Below are positions 35,404 through 45,798 of a stretch of DNA of 64,000 bases, piece by piece (the first letter of the stretch is position 1; each line of letters starts with the position of its first letter). The notes under the pieces are model-generated. The model was not told the origin of the DNA and made no database searches. It worked only from the letters and a program-made list of their open reading frames with translations. The position numbers and the translations under genes were made by a program. Source of the DNA: Enterobacter sp. RHBSTW-00994 (GTDB lineage: Bacteria; Pseudomonadota; Gammaproteobacteria; Enterobacterales; Enterobacteriaceae); NCBI RefSeq assembly GCF_013782625.1, contig NZ_CP056199.1:4048588-4112587 (forward strand), given 5' to 3'.

Positions 35404-36567
35404 ATGAACAACTTTAATCTCCACACCCCAACCCGCATTTTGTTTGGTAAAGGTGCAATCTCTGATCTGCGCGATCAAATCCCCGCAGATGCCCGCGTGC
35501 TGATCACTTACGGCGGCGGCAGCGTGAAAAAAACCGGCGTACTGGATCAGGTCTACAGCGCTCTGGAAGGTCTGGATGTGCGTGAGTTTGGCGGCATCGA
35601 GCCAAACCCGTCTTACGAAACGTTGATGAATGCAGTCAACATTGCCCGTGAAGAGAAGATCACCTTCCTGCTGGCTGTTGGCGGCGGCTCTGTGCTCGAC
35701 GGGACAAAATTTATCGCTGCAGCAGCACACTACGCTGATGGTGTTGACCCATGGCATATCCTGGAAACCCGCGGTAGCGACATTAAAAGCGCGATCCCAA
35801 TGGGTTCCGTACTGACCCTGCCAGCCACCGGTTCCGAATCCAACAAAGGCGCGGTGATCTCTCGTAAAACGACGGGCGACAAACAGGCCTTTATGAACGA
35901 TCACGTCCAGCCAGTCTTCGCGATCCTGGACCCGGTTTACACCTACACCCTGCCTCCACGCCAGGTTGCAAACGGTGTTGTTGATGCCTTTGTTCACACC
36001 GTTGAGCAGTACGTGACTTACCCGGTTGACGGTAAAATTCAGGATCGTTTCGCGGAAGGCATTCTGCTGACCCTGGTCGAAGATGGTCCGAAAGCGCTGA
36101 AAGAACCTGAAAACTACGATGTACGTGCCAACGTGATGTGGGCGGCAACACAGGCACTGAACGGCCTGATTGGTGCAGGTGTACCCCAGGACTGGGCAAC
36201 CCATATGCTGGGCCACGAACTGACCGCGATGCATGGTCTGGATCACGCGCAAACGCTGGCGGTAGTTCTGCCTGCATTGTGGAACGAAAAACGTGACACC
36301 AAACGCGCCAAACTGCTGCAATATGCTGAACGCGTCTGGAACATCACCGAAGGTTCTGACGATGCACGTATTGATGCCGCTATCGAAGCAACACGTAACT
36401 TCTTTGAAGGGCTTGGCGTTCCGACTCGCCTGTCAGGTTATGGTCTGGATGGCAGCTCCATTCCTGCGCTGTTGGCCAAACTGGAAGAGCACGGTATGAC
36501 CCAGTTGGGCGAACACGGCGACATCACGCTGGACGTGAGCCGTCGTATCTACGAAGCGGCACGATAA
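35404..36567 (+). CDS. yqhD: NADPH-dependent aldehyde reductase / alcohol dehydrogenase
   Basis: YqhD (387 aa, as in E. coli) reduces short-chain and lipid-derived aldehydes, furfural and glyoxal with NADPH. It belongs to the iron-type alcohol dehydrogenases: nucleotide segments TYGGGSVKK and AVGGGSVLDGTKF, then the metal-binding part with VVDAFVHTVEQYV, HMLGHELTAMHGLDHAQTLA. It is the first gene of the YqhC-controlled pair and converts toxic aldehydes to alcohols. Confidence 0.97.
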   Translation: MNNFNLHTPTRILFGKGAISDLRDQIPADARVLITYGGGSVKKTGVLDQVYSALEGLDVREFGGIEPNPSYETLMNAVNIAREEKITFLLAVGGGSVLDGTKFIAAAAHYADGVDPWHILETRGSDIKSAIPMGSVLTLPATGSESNKGAVISRKTTGDKQAFMNDHVQPVFAILDPVYTYTLPPRQVANGVVDAFVHTVEQYVTYPVDGKIQDRFAEGILLTLVEDGPKALKEPENYDVRANVMWAATQALNGLIGAGVPQDWATHMLGHELTAMHGLDHAQTLAVVLPALWNEKRDTKRAKLLQYAERVWNITEGSDDARIDAAIEATRNFFEGLGVPTRLSGYGLDGSSIPALLAKLEEHGMTQLGEHGDITLDVSRRIYEAAR

Positions 36568-36627
36568 GCGTTTTTACACTCCTGCCTTTCGTTTTTTGGC
36601 ATTTCGTCCAGACTTAATGCACACATG

Positions 36628-36651
36628 CCATCGGGGGTTCGCCCCCGATGG
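36628..36651 (+). other. Stable hairpin between yqhD and dkgA
   Basis: CCATCGGGGG and CCCCCGATGG form a perfect 10-bp stem with a TTCG loop, without a following T-run. It probably stabilises the yqhD 3' end or sets the ratio of yqhD to dkgA rather than terminating fully. Confidence 0.65.
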
Positions 36652-36673
36652 ATGAGCACTTGAAGGAGGAAAA

Positions 36674-37501
36674 ATGGCAAACCAAACCGTAATCAAGCTT
36701 CAGGACGGCAATGTGATGCCCCAGTTGGGGCTCGGTGTATGGAAAGCCGGTAACGACGAGGTCGTATCCGCCATTCATAAAGCACTGGAAGTCGGTTATC
36801 GCTCCATCGATACCGCCGCCGCATACAAAAATGAAGACGGCGTAGGCAAAGCACTTGCCTCTGCTGATATCCCCCGCGATGAGCTTTTCATCACCACCAA
36901 GCTATGGAATGACGATCAGAAACGTCCGCGCGAAGCGTTACAGGAAAGTCTGGATAAGCTTCAGCTTGATTTCGTTGATCTCTATCTCATGCACTGGCCC
37001 GTTCCGGCAATCGATCATTACATTGAAGCCTGGGAAGGGATGATTGAGCTGCAAAAAACCGGGCTGGTAAAAAGCATCGGTGTCTGTAATTTCCAGGTTC
37101 ATCATCTGCAGCGCCTGATTGACGAAACAGGTGTCGCCCCGGTGATTAACCAGATTGAATTGCACCCGCTGATGCAGCAACGCCAGCTTCATGCCTGGAA
37201 TGCCACACATAAGATCCAGACCGAGTCATGGAGCCCGCTGGCACAAGGCGGTGAAGGGGTTTTCGATCAGCAAATCATTCGTGAACTTGCGGATAAGTAC
37301 GGTAAGACACCGGCGCAAATTGTCATTCGCTGGCATCTGGACAGCGGCCTTGTGGTAATTCCGAAATCAGTCACACCTGCGCGCATTGCCGAGAACTTCG
37401 ACGTCTGGGATTTCCGTCTCGATAAAGATGAGCTTGGCGAGATTGCGAAACTGGATCAGGGCAAGCGATTAGGGCCTGACCCGGATCAGTTTGGCGGATA
37501 A
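36674..37501 (+). CDS. dkgA: 2,5-diketo-D-gluconate reductase A (methylglyoxal reductase)
   Basis: DkgA is a 275-residue NADPH-dependent aldo-keto reductase, the E. coli length. It reduces 2,5-diketogluconate, methylglyoxal and other aldehydes. Active-site features: Asp and Tyr in YRSIDTAAAYKNEDGVG, Lys in ITTKLW, His in YLMHWPVP. The coenzyme segment is VVIPKSVTPARIAENF. AGGAGG lies six bases before the ATG. It is the second gene of the aldehyde-response pair. Confidence 0.97.
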   Translation: MANQTVIKLQDGNVMPQLGLGVWKAGNDEVVSAIHKALEVGYRSIDTAAAYKNEDGVGKALASADIPRDELFITTKLWNDDQKRPREALQESLDKLQLDFVDLYLMHWPVPAIDHYIEAWEGMIELQKTGLVKSIGVCNFQVHHLQRLIDETGVAPVINQIELHPLMQQRQLHAWNATHKIQTESWSPLAQGGEGVFDQQIIRELADKYGKTPAQIVIRWHLDSGLVVIPKSVTPARIAENFDVWDFRLDKDELGEIAKLDQGKRLGPDPDQFGG

Positions 37502-37503
37502 AC

Positions 37504-37531
37504 AAAAACCCCGGCTCGCCGGGGTTTTTTA
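37504..37531. terminator. Bidirectional terminator between dkgA and ygiQ
   Basis: AAAAACCCCGGC, a short loop, then GCCGGGGTTTTTT gives a strong hairpin with an A-run and a T-run on the two sides, suited to ending both convergent genes. Confidence 0.9.
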
Positions 37532-37532
37532 T

Positions 37533-39704
37533 TTACGCTTTGCGTTTGACAGGTTTCTTCGCACTTGCAGACCCATTCGAACGCTGGTGCACAATCGGCG
37601 TATGTTTGGTCAGTGCCGGACGCGTATTGCGGTTCTGGCGACGAGCTTCGCGCATCTCATCCAGCGTTGGAGCAGGGACAAGACAGTCACGACGTGAACC
37701 AATCAGGTGTTTTTTACCCATGTCTTCCAGCGCCAGACGAATCAGCGGCCAGTTTGCCGGATCATGGTAACGCAACAGCGCTTTGTGCAAACGACGCTGC
37801 TTGTCACCTCTTGGAACCACCACATCTTCACTCTTATAGCCAATCTTACTGAGCGGGTTTTTACCTGTGTAATACATGGTCGTGGAGTTTGCGAGCGGCG
37901 ACGGATAGAAGTTTTGCACCTGGTCCAGACGAAAGCGACGCTGTTTCAGCCACAGCGCCAGGTTCACCATATCCTCATCACGCGTACCGGGATGCGCGGA
38001 GATGAAGTATGGGATCAGATACTGCTCTTTACCGGCCTGTTTAGAGTAGGTATCGAACAATTCTTTAAAGCGATCGTAACTGCCCATGCCAGGCTTCATC
38101 ATCTTCGACAATGGGCCTTCTTCGGTGTGTTCCGGCGCAATCTTCAGATAACCACCGACGTGATGCGTCGCCAGCTCTTTGATATAACGCGGATCTTCCA
38201 CGGCGATGTCGTAACGCACACCGGAGGCAATCAGGATCTTCTTGATACCTTTCAGATCGCGCGCACGACGATAAAGGTTGATCGTCGGCTCGTGGTTGGT
38301 GTCCATATGCTGGCAAATATCAGGATAAACGCACGACAGACGGCGGCAGGTTTGCTCAGCGCGCGGTGATTTACAGCGCAGCATGTACATGTTGGCCGTT
38401 GGCCCACCCAGATCGGAGATAATGCCGGTAAAGCCTGGAACGGTGTCGCGAATGGCTTCGATCTCGTTAACGATCGAATCTTCAGATCGGCTCTGAATGA
38501 TGCGCCCTTCGTGCTCGGTAATAGAACAGAACGAACAGCCACCAAAACAACCGCGCATGATGTTGATCGAAAAACGGATCATCTCATACGCCGGAATACG
38601 GCTATTACCATACGCGGGATGCGGCACACGCTTGTACGGCAGCGCGAACACGCTGTCCATTTCTTCGGTCGATAGCGGGATCGCAGGCGGGTTAACCCAG
38701 ATATAACGCTCGCCGTGTTTTTGCATCAACGCACGCGCACAACCAGGATTGGTTTCATGATGCAGAATGCGTGACGCATGAGCATACAGCACTTTATCGC
38801 TTTTCACTTTCTCGAAGGAGGGCAGCAACACGTAGGTTTTTTCCCACGGTTTTGGACGCGGAGGTTGAACGATAACGGCTTTCGCTTCGGCCTTTTTCGG
38901 TTCGACAGGTTTGTTATCCGCACACGGCAGATCGTCGCCATACGGATGGGGGATCGGGTCGATTTTACCCGGCATATCAATGATGCGGGAATCCACCCCA
39001 CTCCAGCCCGGTAGTGCTTCTTTGACCATGATTGCCGTGTTGCGTACGTCGCGGATGTTCCCGACTGGCTCACCCTGCGACAGGCGATGGGCGACTTCCA
39101 CCAGCGGGCGCTCGCCGTTGCCGAAAATCAACATATCGGCCTTGGAATCCACCAGCACCGAACGACGGACAGTATCAGACCAGTAATCGTAATGCGCGGT
39201 ACGGCGCAGGCTCGCTTCAATACCCCCCAGGATGACCGGCACGTCTTTCCATGCTTCTTTGCATCGCTGGGTGTAAACCAAAGTGGCACGATCGGGACGC
39301 TTGCCCGCGACGTTATCCGCGGTATAGGCATCGTCGTGACGCAATTTGCGGTCGGCGGTGTAGCGGTTAATCATGGAGTCCATGTTGCCCGCGGTCACGC
39401 CAAAGAACAGGTTCGGTTTGCCGAGCGTCATGAACGCATCTTTGCTGTTCCAGTCTGGCTGAGAGATGATCCCCACGCGGAAACCCTGAGCTTCAAGCAT
39501 ACGGCCGCAAATCGCCATACCAAAGCTCGGATGGTCAACGTAGGCATCACCAGTTACCAGAATAATATCGCAGCTGTCCCAGCCCAGTTGGTCCATCTCT
39601 TCACGGGACATCGGCAGGAATGGGGCCGGTCCAAAACAGGCAGCCCAGTACTGCGGCCAGGAGAAGAGGTCTCGATCCGGCTGGATCAAGGATATTGCGC
39701 TCAT
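37533..39704 (-). CDS. ygiQ: Radical SAM protein YgiQ
   Basis: This 723-residue protein has a cobalamin-binding-like N-terminal domain (about 40-200) and a radical SAM core whose 4Fe-4S motif is CFGGCSFC (CxxxCxxC). A basic C-terminal tail rich in Lys/Arg (KKPVKRKA) follows. It matches the UPF0313/YgiQ family (E. coli 739 aa). The reaction is not established. It may be the one SAM enzyme here that links to the B12 genes, but that is speculation. Confidence 0.93.
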   Translation of the reverse strand: MSAISLIQPDRDLFSWPQYWAACFGPAPFLPMSREEMDQLGWDSCDIILVTGDAYVDHPSFGMAICGRMLEAQGFRVGIISQPDWNSKDAFMTLGKPNLFFGVTAGNMDSMINRYTADRKLRHDDAYTADNVAGKRPDRATLVYTQRCKEAWKDVPVILGGIEASLRRTAHYDYWSDTVRRSVLVDSKADMLIFGNGERPLVEVAHRLSQGEPVGNIRDVRNTAIMVKEALPGWSGVDSRIIDMPGKIDPIPHPYGDDLPCADNKPVEPKKAEAKAVIVQPPRPKPWEKTYVLLPSFEKVKSDKVLYAHASRILHHETNPGCARALMQKHGERYIWVNPPAIPLSTEEMDSVFALPYKRVPHPAYGNSRIPAYEMIRFSINIMRGCFGGCSFCSITEHEGRIIQSRSEDSIVNEIEAIRDTVPGFTGIISDLGGPTANMYMLRCKSPRAEQTCRRLSCVYPDICQHMDTNHEPTINLYRRARDLKGIKKILIASGVRYDIAVEDPRYIKELATHHVGGYLKIAPEHTEEGPLSKMMKPGMGSYDRFKELFDTYSKQAGKEQYLIPYFISAHPGTRDEDMVNLALWLKQRRFRLDQVQNFYPSPLANSTTMYYTGKNPLSKIGYKSEDVVVPRGDKQRRLHKALLRYHDPANWPLIRLALEDMGKKHLIGSRRDCLVPAPTLDEMREARRQNRNTRPALTKHTPIVHQRSNGSASAKKPVKRKA

Positions 39705-39790
39705 AATGCTTCCGAAGAAAAAATAAACAAAAGGGCCGGGATTATACGCCGGAACAACATGGGAAATGAAGGGGTATTATGCGGGCTGTT

Positions 39791-39840
39791 ATCCCCTCAC
39801 CCTAACCCTCCCCATGGGGGAGAGAGCCGGGAATAAGGGG
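39791..39840. repeat. Palindromic intergenic repeat, copy E
   Basis: ATCCCCTCACCCTAACCCTC, then a short CCCATGGGGG centre and AGAGAGCCGGGAATAAGGGG. The left half is the clearest copy of the family's outer arm. It lies after the ftsP stop and before the ygiQ start, the only copy not at a convergent junction. Confidence 0.7.
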
Positions 39841-39846
39841 GAAAAT

Positions 39847-41259
39847 TTACGGCGCGGGATTCACCAGCAACTGCCCCACAGAGCCACGATCCGCCATTTC
39901 CAGTGTCTGGCTATGGAACAAGAACGGGAAGTGCGGCCATGAAGGTTGGCCATAATAAACGAGCAGCTCAACCTGCCCGTCCACCCAAACGGTATCTTTC
40001 CAGCCCCTGTCTTCCGGGAACGGCATCGCCCCGTTGACGTTACGGATCAGGAAACTGACCCCTTCGATATGGAATGACTGTGGCATATCTGAACGCACAG
40101 TCCAGCGTTCCCAGGTCCCTTGCTGCGCGGTGATATCAATGCGATTAACATCCCACAGCGCACCGTTAATCCCCGGGTCGTCCCCCAGACTGATATCCCG
40201 GCTGCGCACAGGTGCACCGCTCATGATCTCCTGTGGCAACAAACGCATAGGCAGGCTATCTGTCACCAGCGGCAACAGGCCCGTTGGGCGCAGCGTCAAT
40301 ACCAGCGTTGAGACCAGTATGCTTGAAGGTTCAAAGAAACCGCGAATGCGGTCGACAATGCTCGCCGCTTCACCACAGGTCACCGATACTTCGTCACCGT
40401 TGGTCATATCAACCAGAATTTCACGACGTTCACCCGGCGATAACGCCAGTTGTTTCAAAGAAACGGGAGCCGGTAAAAAACCCTGGTCGCCCGAGATCAC
40501 GTGCAGTGGTCGACCATCGCTCATTTGTAGCTGATAGCGACGTGAGTTTGAAGCATTCAACAGACGTAAGCGCACCCATCCACGAGAGACTTCGACATAC
40601 GGACTTTGCACACCATTGACCAACAGTGTATCCCCGACAAATCCACCGCTGCCCGGTTCACTGTATTCCGGCGTACCGAAATTATCCAGACGTTTGTCCT
40701 GGATAATGACAGGGAAATCATCCACCCCATAGTGATTCGGAATGGGCAGGGATTTACTCACCTCATCTTCCACCAGCCACATGCCGGCCAGGCCGTTATA
40801 AACCTGCTGCGCAGTGCGGTTAGGCGTATTGGCGTGATACCACAAGGTGGCCGCACTCTGACGGATTGGCAACACTGGAGCCCAATCTGCATTGGGGGAC
40901 ATCATACGTGCCGCACCACCAATCAGTGGTCCTGGAACCTGTAAACCGCTGACGGTCATCGCGACATTTTCAGCCGTACGGTTGCTGTAAATCAGCTTAA
41001 CGTCATCACCGCTCCAGACCCGGATAGTTGGTCCAAGATAGCGGCCATTAACCCCCCAGACCGATGCACGCGTCCCCTGAGTGAACGACCAGTGAGTTCT
41101 CTGTAACGTCAGGAACAGCGGCTGTCCGCGACGTGATTCCAGTAGCGGGGGGATAGGCAGCGGCAGTTGCTGCCCGGCGGCGTTGGCAGTCAGCGGAATC
41201 GCACCCGCGCAAAGGGCGATCCCTGATGCCTGAATAAACTGACGCCGACTGAGTGACAT
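39847..41259 (-). CDS. ftsP: Cell division protein FtsP (SufI), Tat-exported multicopper-oxidase-like
   Basis: From the ATG at 41259 the protein is 470 aa, as in E. coli. The Tat signal has SRRQFIQ at residues 4-10, a hydrophobic stretch, and cleavage near LTANA. Three cupredoxin domains follow. FtsP resembles multicopper oxidases but lacks most copper ligands and stabilises the divisome under stress. Here too the C-terminal copper motif region (HFPFLFHSQTLEM) lacks a full ligand set. The longer frame from 41370 is rejected because it overlaps plsC. Confidence 0.95.
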   Translation of the reverse strand: MSLSRRQFIQASGIALCAGAIPLTANAAGQQLPLPIPPLLESRRGQPLFLTLQRTHWSFTQGTRASVWGVNGRYLGPTIRVWSGDDVKLIYSNRTAENVAMTVSGLQVPGPLIGGAARMMSPNADWAPVLPIRQSAATLWYHANTPNRTAQQVYNGLAGMWLVEDEVSKSLPIPNHYGVDDFPVIIQDKRLDNFGTPEYSEPGSGGFVGDTLLVNGVQSPYVEVSRGWVRLRLLNASNSRRYQLQMSDGRPLHVISGDQGFLPAPVSLKQLALSPGERREILVDMTNGDEVSVTCGEAASIVDRIRGFFEPSSILVSTLVLTLRPTGLLPLVTDSLPMRLLPQEIMSGAPVRSRDISLGDDPGINGALWDVNRIDITAQQGTWERWTVRSDMPQSFHIEGVSFLIRNVNGAMPFPEDRGWKDTVWVDGQVELLVYYGQPSWPHFPFLFHSQTLEMADRGSVGQLLVNPAP

Positions 41260-41317
41260 ATGTGCTCCATGTGAAACGACTAACAACGCGGGAATTCGTT
41301 TTCCCTTTAACTCCGGC

Positions 41318-42055
41318 TTAAAGCTTGCCGGAGGCTTCTCTCTCTGCGACTTCTTTGTCGAGCATTTCAATATGGCGAGCCATCAGCTCACGGCAATGCG
41401 TCGCGAGTTCACGTACCTGATCTTTACCGTATTTGCTGGTATCGACCGGTGGCAACATTTCGACAATCACCAGTCCGTTTTTCAGGCGGTTAAGATTAAT
41501 CTTATTCGAAGTATTGGAAACGCACACAGGAATAATCGGTACGCCAGCCGCAATTGCAGCATGAAACGCGCCAGTTTTAAACGGCAGCAAACCTCTGCCA
41601 CGGCTACGCGTTCCTTCCGGGAACATCCAGATTGAGATCCTGCGTTTTTTAAAGTGATTAACTACTTCGGCAATCGTACCGTGCGCTTTAGCCCGGTTAT
41701 TACGATCGATCAGCAAGTTGCCGGTAAGCCAATAGAGCAGACCGAAAAACGGAACCCATAGCAGGCTTTTTTTACCCACGGTAACGGTCGGCGGCAGAAC
41801 GATGTTAGCGGCAGTCACCATATCGTAGTTGTTCTGATGGTTGGCGATAAAAATAGCATTGCCAAAATGCTCTGCACCTTCAGGTAATCGTTTTTCAACC
41901 TTCAGACCAAACAGGGGTGCAAGACGGCCAAACATGTGACCAAAGGTAGCAACATGCTTAGGATTACGCGGACTGAACAGGCAATAGATACAGCCGAATA
42001 CACAGACCAGAATGCAGTAGATAACAGTGAGAATTAAACGAACAATGAATAGCAT
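41318..42055 (-). CDS. plsC: 1-acyl-sn-glycerol-3-phosphate acyltransferase
   Basis: PlsC acylates lysophosphatidic acid to phosphatidic acid at the inner membrane, an essential step of phospholipid synthesis. From the ATG at 42055 it is 245 aa, as in E. coli. The catalytic HX4D motif is His73-Asp78 in ANHQNNYD and the phosphate-binding motif is FPEGTRSRGRG. An N-terminal hydrophobic segment anchors it. It is transcribed toward ftsP, as in E. coli. Confidence 0.96.
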   Translation of the reverse strand: MLFIVRLILTVIYCILVCVFGCIYCLFSPRNPKHVATFGHMFGRLAPLFGLKVEKRLPEGAEHFGNAIFIANHQNNYDMVTAANIVLPPTVTVGKKSLLWVPFFGLLYWLTGNLLIDRNNRAKAHGTIAEVVNHFKKRRISIWMFPEGTRSRGRGLLPFKTGAFHAAIAAGVPIIPVCVSNTSNKINLNRLKNGLVIVEMLPPVDTSKYGKDQVRELATHCRELMARHIEMLDKEVAEREASGKL

Positions 42056-42185
42056 AGCGACCTCTGAAGCCCCAACAGCTGACAATTATACTTCACCTGT
42101 GGCCAGGTAAGGACTTTATTACGAGCGCGTATTGTTAATCGCAACGCACGAATTAACAACGTTTTTACTGGAAATTTTAAAGGAA

Positions 42186-42210
42186 TTCCCCCTCCTGAAC
42201 GGAGGGGGAT
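42186..42210 (-). terminator. Hairpin after parC
   Basis: CCCCCTCC and GGAGGGGG pair around TGAAC just beyond the parC stop on the minus strand. The following sequence is AT-rich but has no clean T-run. Confidence 0.55.
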
Positions 42211-42219
42211 GGCAACAGG

Positions 42220-44478
42220 TTACTCTTCGCTGTCACCCGCTTTGCTGCGACCCGGTGCATCAATCTCCACACGGTCGATACGCTGGAGGCCACGCATCAG
42301 CGAACCACGGCGACCACGCTCACCGACAACCTTCTGTAACTCTTCCGGACGAAGTTTGATTTTACGTTTGCCGACATGGATCGTCAGCGTGCTCTGCGGC
42401 GGCAGAATGAAGAGATGCGCCAGGCCATCTTCGCCTTTTGCCGCTTCCGCCGACGGGATGTTGATGATCTTGTTGCCTTTGCCTTTCGACAATTGCGGCA
42501 GATCGCTCACCGGGAACATCAGCATGCGCCCTGCGGCAGTAATGGCCAGCAGCATATCGCTTTCATCTTCGATGACCAGCGGCGGCATGACGTGTGCGTT
42601 ATCCGGCAGGCTGATTAGCGCTTTACCGGCGCGGTTGCGCGCAACGAGGTCGTTAAAAGTACAGATAAAGCCATAGCCCGCATCGGACGCCATCAGCAGT
42701 TTCTGCTCATCGGCTTCCATCAGCATATGTTCAACCGTTGCACCCGGTGGCAGCGTCAGCTTGCCGGTCAGCGGCTCGCCTTGCCCACGAGCAGAAGGCA
42801 GTGTGATCGGATCGATGGCATAGCTGCGCCCGGTGGTATCGATAAACGCCACAGGCTGGTTACTCTTGCCTTTCACGGCTGATTTGAAGCTATCCCCGGC
42901 TTTATAACTAAGCCCTGGCGCGTCAATGTCGTGACCTTTGGCGCTACGCACCCAGCCACTCTGAGACAGCACAATGGTGACAGGCTCTGAAGGCTGCATG
43001 TCATGCTCGTTCATCGCCTTCGCTTCTTCACGCTCGTGCAGCGGAGAACGACGGTCATCGCCAAAGGCATCCGAATCAGCCTGCAGTTCTTTCTTCAGCA
43101 GGTTGTTCATCTTGCGCTCGGACGCCAGAATCGCCTGCAGTTGATCGCGCTCTTTTTCCAGCTCGTTCTGCTCACCACGAATTTTCATCTCTTCCAGTTT
43201 GGCGAGATGACGCAGTTTCAGCTCAAGGATCGCTTCGGCCTGAGTTTCGCTGATACCAAAGCGCGACATCAGCGCAGGTTTCGGCTCGTCCTCAGAACGA
43301 ATAATTTCAATGACTTCATCGATATTGAGAAACGCGACCAGCAAACCTTCAAGGATATGCAGGCGCTTGAGCACTTTCTCCAGACGATAATTCAGACGAC
43401 GACGCACCGTATCACGACGGAAGGTCAGCCATTCGGTCAGGATCTCAAGCAGGTTTTTCACCGCCGGGCGGCCATCCAGACCAATCATGTTCAGGTTGAT
43501 GCGGTAGCTTTTTTCCAGATCGGTCGTCGCGAACAGGTGATTCATCACCTGATCCATATCCACGCGATTCGAACGCGGCACAATCACCAGACGCGTCGGG
43601 TTTTCGTGATCCGATTCGTCACGAAGATCGTCAACCATCGGCAGCTTTTTATTGCGCATCTGAGCCGCAATTTGCTCCAGCACTTTGGCGCCAGATACCT
43701 GGTGTGGCAGCGCGGTGATCACCACAGCGCCATCTTCTTTATTCCACACCGCACGCATACGCACGGACCCGCGGCCATTCTGGTAAATTTTGCGGATTTC
43801 TGCCCGTGAGGTGATGATTTCGGCCTCGGTCGGATAGTCTGGCCCCTGCACGATATCCAGCACGTCATCGAGTGTAGTTTTCGGCTGTTCAATCAATGTG
43901 ATAGCGGCTTTTGCCACTTCACGCAGGTTATGTGGAGGAATATCTGTCGCCATCCCCACGGCAATACCGGTTGTACCGTTCAGGAGGATGTTCGGCAGAC
44001 GCGCAGGCAGCATTTTCGGCTCCTGCATCGTTCCGTCAAAATTCGGAACCCAGTCAACCGTCCCCTGGCCCAGCTCACCCAGCAGCACTTCGGCATATTT
44101 AGACAGACGGGATTCGGTATAACGCATGGCGGCGAAGGACTTCGGATCATCCGGCGCCCCCCAGTTCCCCTGACCATCGACCAGCGGATAGCGGTAAGAG
44201 AACGGCTGCGCCATCAGCACCATGGCTTCATAGCAGGCGCTGTCGCCGTGCGGATGGTATTTACCAAGCACGTCACCAACGGTACGGGCGGATTTTTTGA
44301 ACTTGGCGCTGGCGCTCAGCCCCAGCTCAGACATTGCATAGACGATGCGGCGCTGAACGGGTTTCAGGCCATCACCGATAAACGGCAATGCCCTGTCCAT
44401 GATGACGTACATGGAGTAGTTCAGGTAGGCATTTTCCGTGAATTCATGTAGCGCGAGGCGCTCTGCCATATCGCTCAT
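42220..44478 (-). CDS. parC: DNA topoisomerase IV subunit A
   Basis: ParC (752 aa) is the breakage-reunion subunit of topoisomerase IV, which unlinks daughter chromosomes with ParE. The catalytic Tyr120 lies in AAMRYTESR. The quinolone-resistance region reads GDSACYEA with Ser80 and Glu84, the susceptible form. The C-terminal beta-pinwheel DNA-wrapping domain starts near residue 495. In E. coli ygiS and mqsRA lie upstream; here the next gene is ygiW. Confidence 0.98.
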   Translation of the reverse strand: MSDMAERLALHEFTENAYLNYSMYVIMDRALPFIGDGLKPVQRRIVYAMSELGLSASAKFKKSARTVGDVLGKYHPHGDSACYEAMVLMAQPFSYRYPLVDGQGNWGAPDDPKSFAAMRYTESRLSKYAEVLLGELGQGTVDWVPNFDGTMQEPKMLPARLPNILLNGTTGIAVGMATDIPPHNLREVAKAAITLIEQPKTTLDDVLDIVQGPDYPTEAEIITSRAEIRKIYQNGRGSVRMRAVWNKEDGAVVITALPHQVSGAKVLEQIAAQMRNKKLPMVDDLRDESDHENPTRLVIVPRSNRVDMDQVMNHLFATTDLEKSYRINLNMIGLDGRPAVKNLLEILTEWLTFRRDTVRRRLNYRLEKVLKRLHILEGLLVAFLNIDEVIEIIRSEDEPKPALMSRFGISETQAEAILELKLRHLAKLEEMKIRGEQNELEKERDQLQAILASERKMNNLLKKELQADSDAFGDDRRSPLHEREEAKAMNEHDMQPSEPVTIVLSQSGWVRSAKGHDIDAPGLSYKAGDSFKSAVKGKSNQPVAFIDTTGRSYAIDPITLPSARGQGEPLTGKLTLPPGATVEHMLMEADEQKLLMASDAGYGFICTFNDLVARNRAGKALISLPDNAHVMPPLVIEDESDMLLAITAAGRMLMFPVSDLPQLSKGKGNKIINIPSAEAAKGEDGLAHLFILPPQSTLTIHVGKRKIKLRPEELQKVVGERGRRGSLMRGLQRIDRVEIDAPGRSKAGDSEE

Positions 44479-44560
44479 TAAATGTGATTCCTCAACTCAG
44501 AAACCTGTGGGTTTCAGGCAATATTGCCGCAGATACTACCTTATCTGACGAGTTGAGTCA

Positions 44561-44595
44561 CAAAGAAAAAAGGCCGCACTGGCGGCCCTTTTTTG
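44561..44595. terminator. Terminator of ygiW
   Basis: GGCCGC (44572-44577) and GCGGCC (44582-44587) pair around ACTG, with A-rich DNA on the left and a T-run on the right. It works in either direction and lies just after the ygiW stop and upstream of parC. Confidence 0.85.
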
Positions 44596-44597
44596 CT

Positions 44598-44999
44598 TTA
44601 TTTATTCAGTTTGATGACCTGTTTAACGTCGATTTCAAACTCATTCCACTCTTTGTCGACTTTGCCCTGAATCTCGACCTTATCCTGTGGGGTAATGGTT
44701 TGTCCGTTCCAGCGTTTGTGGTCAATTTCAATATTCACCGTACCGCTTTCATCGCGGAACAGATAGCGATCGTCAGACTGGCGCTCTGTAATGTTGCCAC
44801 GCAGTTTCACCCAGGCGTCGTCTTTGAGGTCTTTCACCTTTGCCGCCGTGGTGAGATTAGCGTCATTATCTACGAAGCCACCCTGCGCAGGTTGGCTCTG
44901 AGTTTGCGTGGCTGATGGGCCATTAAAACCACCCTGGGCGGCGAAAACCGGGGCGGTGGTCATCATCATGATGGCCGCAATTGCAGCGAATTTTTTCAT
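44598..44999 (-). CDS. ygiW: Periplasmic OB-fold stress protein YgiW (VisP)
   Basis: From the ATG at 44999 the protein is 133 aa with a signal peptide (MKKFAAIAAIMMMTTAPVFA). A BOF-family OB-fold domain follows, with WVKLRGNITERQSDDRYLF and IDHKRWNGQTITPQDKVE. In Salmonella VisP binds peptidoglycan and is controlled by QseBC. An ATG three bases upstream is equally possible (GGGAG is five or eight bases before). It is divergent from qseB and shares a regulatory region with it. Confidence 0.93.
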   Translation of the reverse strand: MKKFAAIAAIMMMTTAPVFAAQGGFNGPSATQTQSQPAQGGFVDNDANLTTAAKVKDLKDDAWVKLRGNITERQSDDRYLFRDESGTVNIEIDHKRWNGQTITPQDKVEIQGKVDKEWNEFEIDVKQVIKLNK

Positions 45000-45049
45000 C
45001 ATTTTCTCTCCCTTTGATGTCGTTTCAGAGTCCATTAAACAGGGTAAAC

Positions 45050-45066
45050 CTTAACAACTTCTTAAG
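45050..45066 (+). promoter_or_regulatory. PmrA/QseB-like box between ygiW and qseB
   Basis: CTTAAC-AACTT-CTTAAG follows the direct-repeat pattern YTTAAK-N5-YTTAAK of the PmrA (BasR) box, with one deviation at the last base of the first half. QseB is a PmrA relative and the two systems cross-talk at this promoter in E. coli. Confidence 0.7.
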
Positions 45067-45138
45067 GGGGAAATTTATTTATTATTACTGTACAGCAGGC
45101 GCGTACAGAGGGTTTACTGGGCCATCAAGGAGGGAGCA

Positions 45139-45798
45139 ATGCGTATTTTACTGGTAGAAGACGACAAAATGATTGGCGACGGTATTAAGGCCGGACTCAC
45201 GAAAATGGGGTTTAGCCTTGACTGGTTTACCGACGGTGAAACCGGGCGAGCCGCACTGTATACCGCTCCTTATGATGCGGTGATCCTCGATCTGACCCTG
45301 CCAGAAATGGATGGGCTGGCGATCCTGCGTACCTGGCGGGAAAACGGCCGTCGCGAACCGGTACTGATTTTAACCGCGCGGGATGCGCTGGCTCAGCGGG
45401 TTGAAGGGTTGCGTCTGGGCGCGGATGACTATCTGTGTAAGCCGTTCGCACTGATCGAAGTGGCCGCCCGACTCGAAGCCCTGGTACGTCGCAGCCATGG
45501 TCAGGCACGCAGTGAATTACGCCACGGTAACGTGACACTCGATCCCTCAAGCCTGATAGCCACGCTCAACGGAGAGGCGCTGGCCCTTAAACCGAAAGAA
45601 TTTGCTCTGCTCGAACTCCTGATGCGCAATGCCGGGCGCGTGCTACCGCGTAAACTCATCGAAGAGAAGCTTTACACCTGGGACGATGACGTTTCCAGCA
45701 ATGCCATTGAAGTACACGTCCACCATCTGCGCCGCAAACTCGGAACCGATTTTATCCGCACTGTCCACGGCATCGGTTATACCCTGGGTGACGTATGA
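45139..45798 (+). CDS. qseB: Response regulator QseB
   Basis: QseB is a 219-residue OmpR-family regulator that controls flagella, biofilm and virulence genes, and its own operon. The receiver domain has the acidic pocket (VEDD) and phospho-acceptor Asp51 in [12 protein letters not shown], with Lys in LCKPFA. A winged-helix DNA-binding domain follows (about 125-219, [17 protein letters not shown]). AGGAGGGAG lies before the ATG. The stop overlaps the qseC start by four bases. Confidence 0.96.
   Translation: MRILLVEDDKMIGDGIKAGLTKMGFSLDWFTDGETGRAALYTAPYDAVILDLTLPEMDGLAILRTWRENGRREPVLILTARDALAQRVEGLRLGADDYLCKPFALIEVAARLEALVRRSHGQARSELRHGNVTLDPSSLIATLNGEALALKPKEFALLELLMRNAGRVLPRKLIEEKLYTWDDDVSSNAIEVHVHHLRRKLGTDFIRTVHGIGYTLGDV

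Noticed and set aside
35353..36321. A 322-codon open frame on the minus strand opposite yqhD
   Set aside because: It lies wholly against a certain gene, is Cys/His/Gln-rich in the manner of antisense frames, and has no start signals.
43003..43809. A 268-codon plus-strand frame opposite parC
   Set aside because: Antisense shadow of parC, with His/Gln/Phe-rich composition and no start signals.
44225..44260. Quinolone-resistance substitution in ParC
   Set aside because: Ser80 and Glu84 are the susceptible residues.
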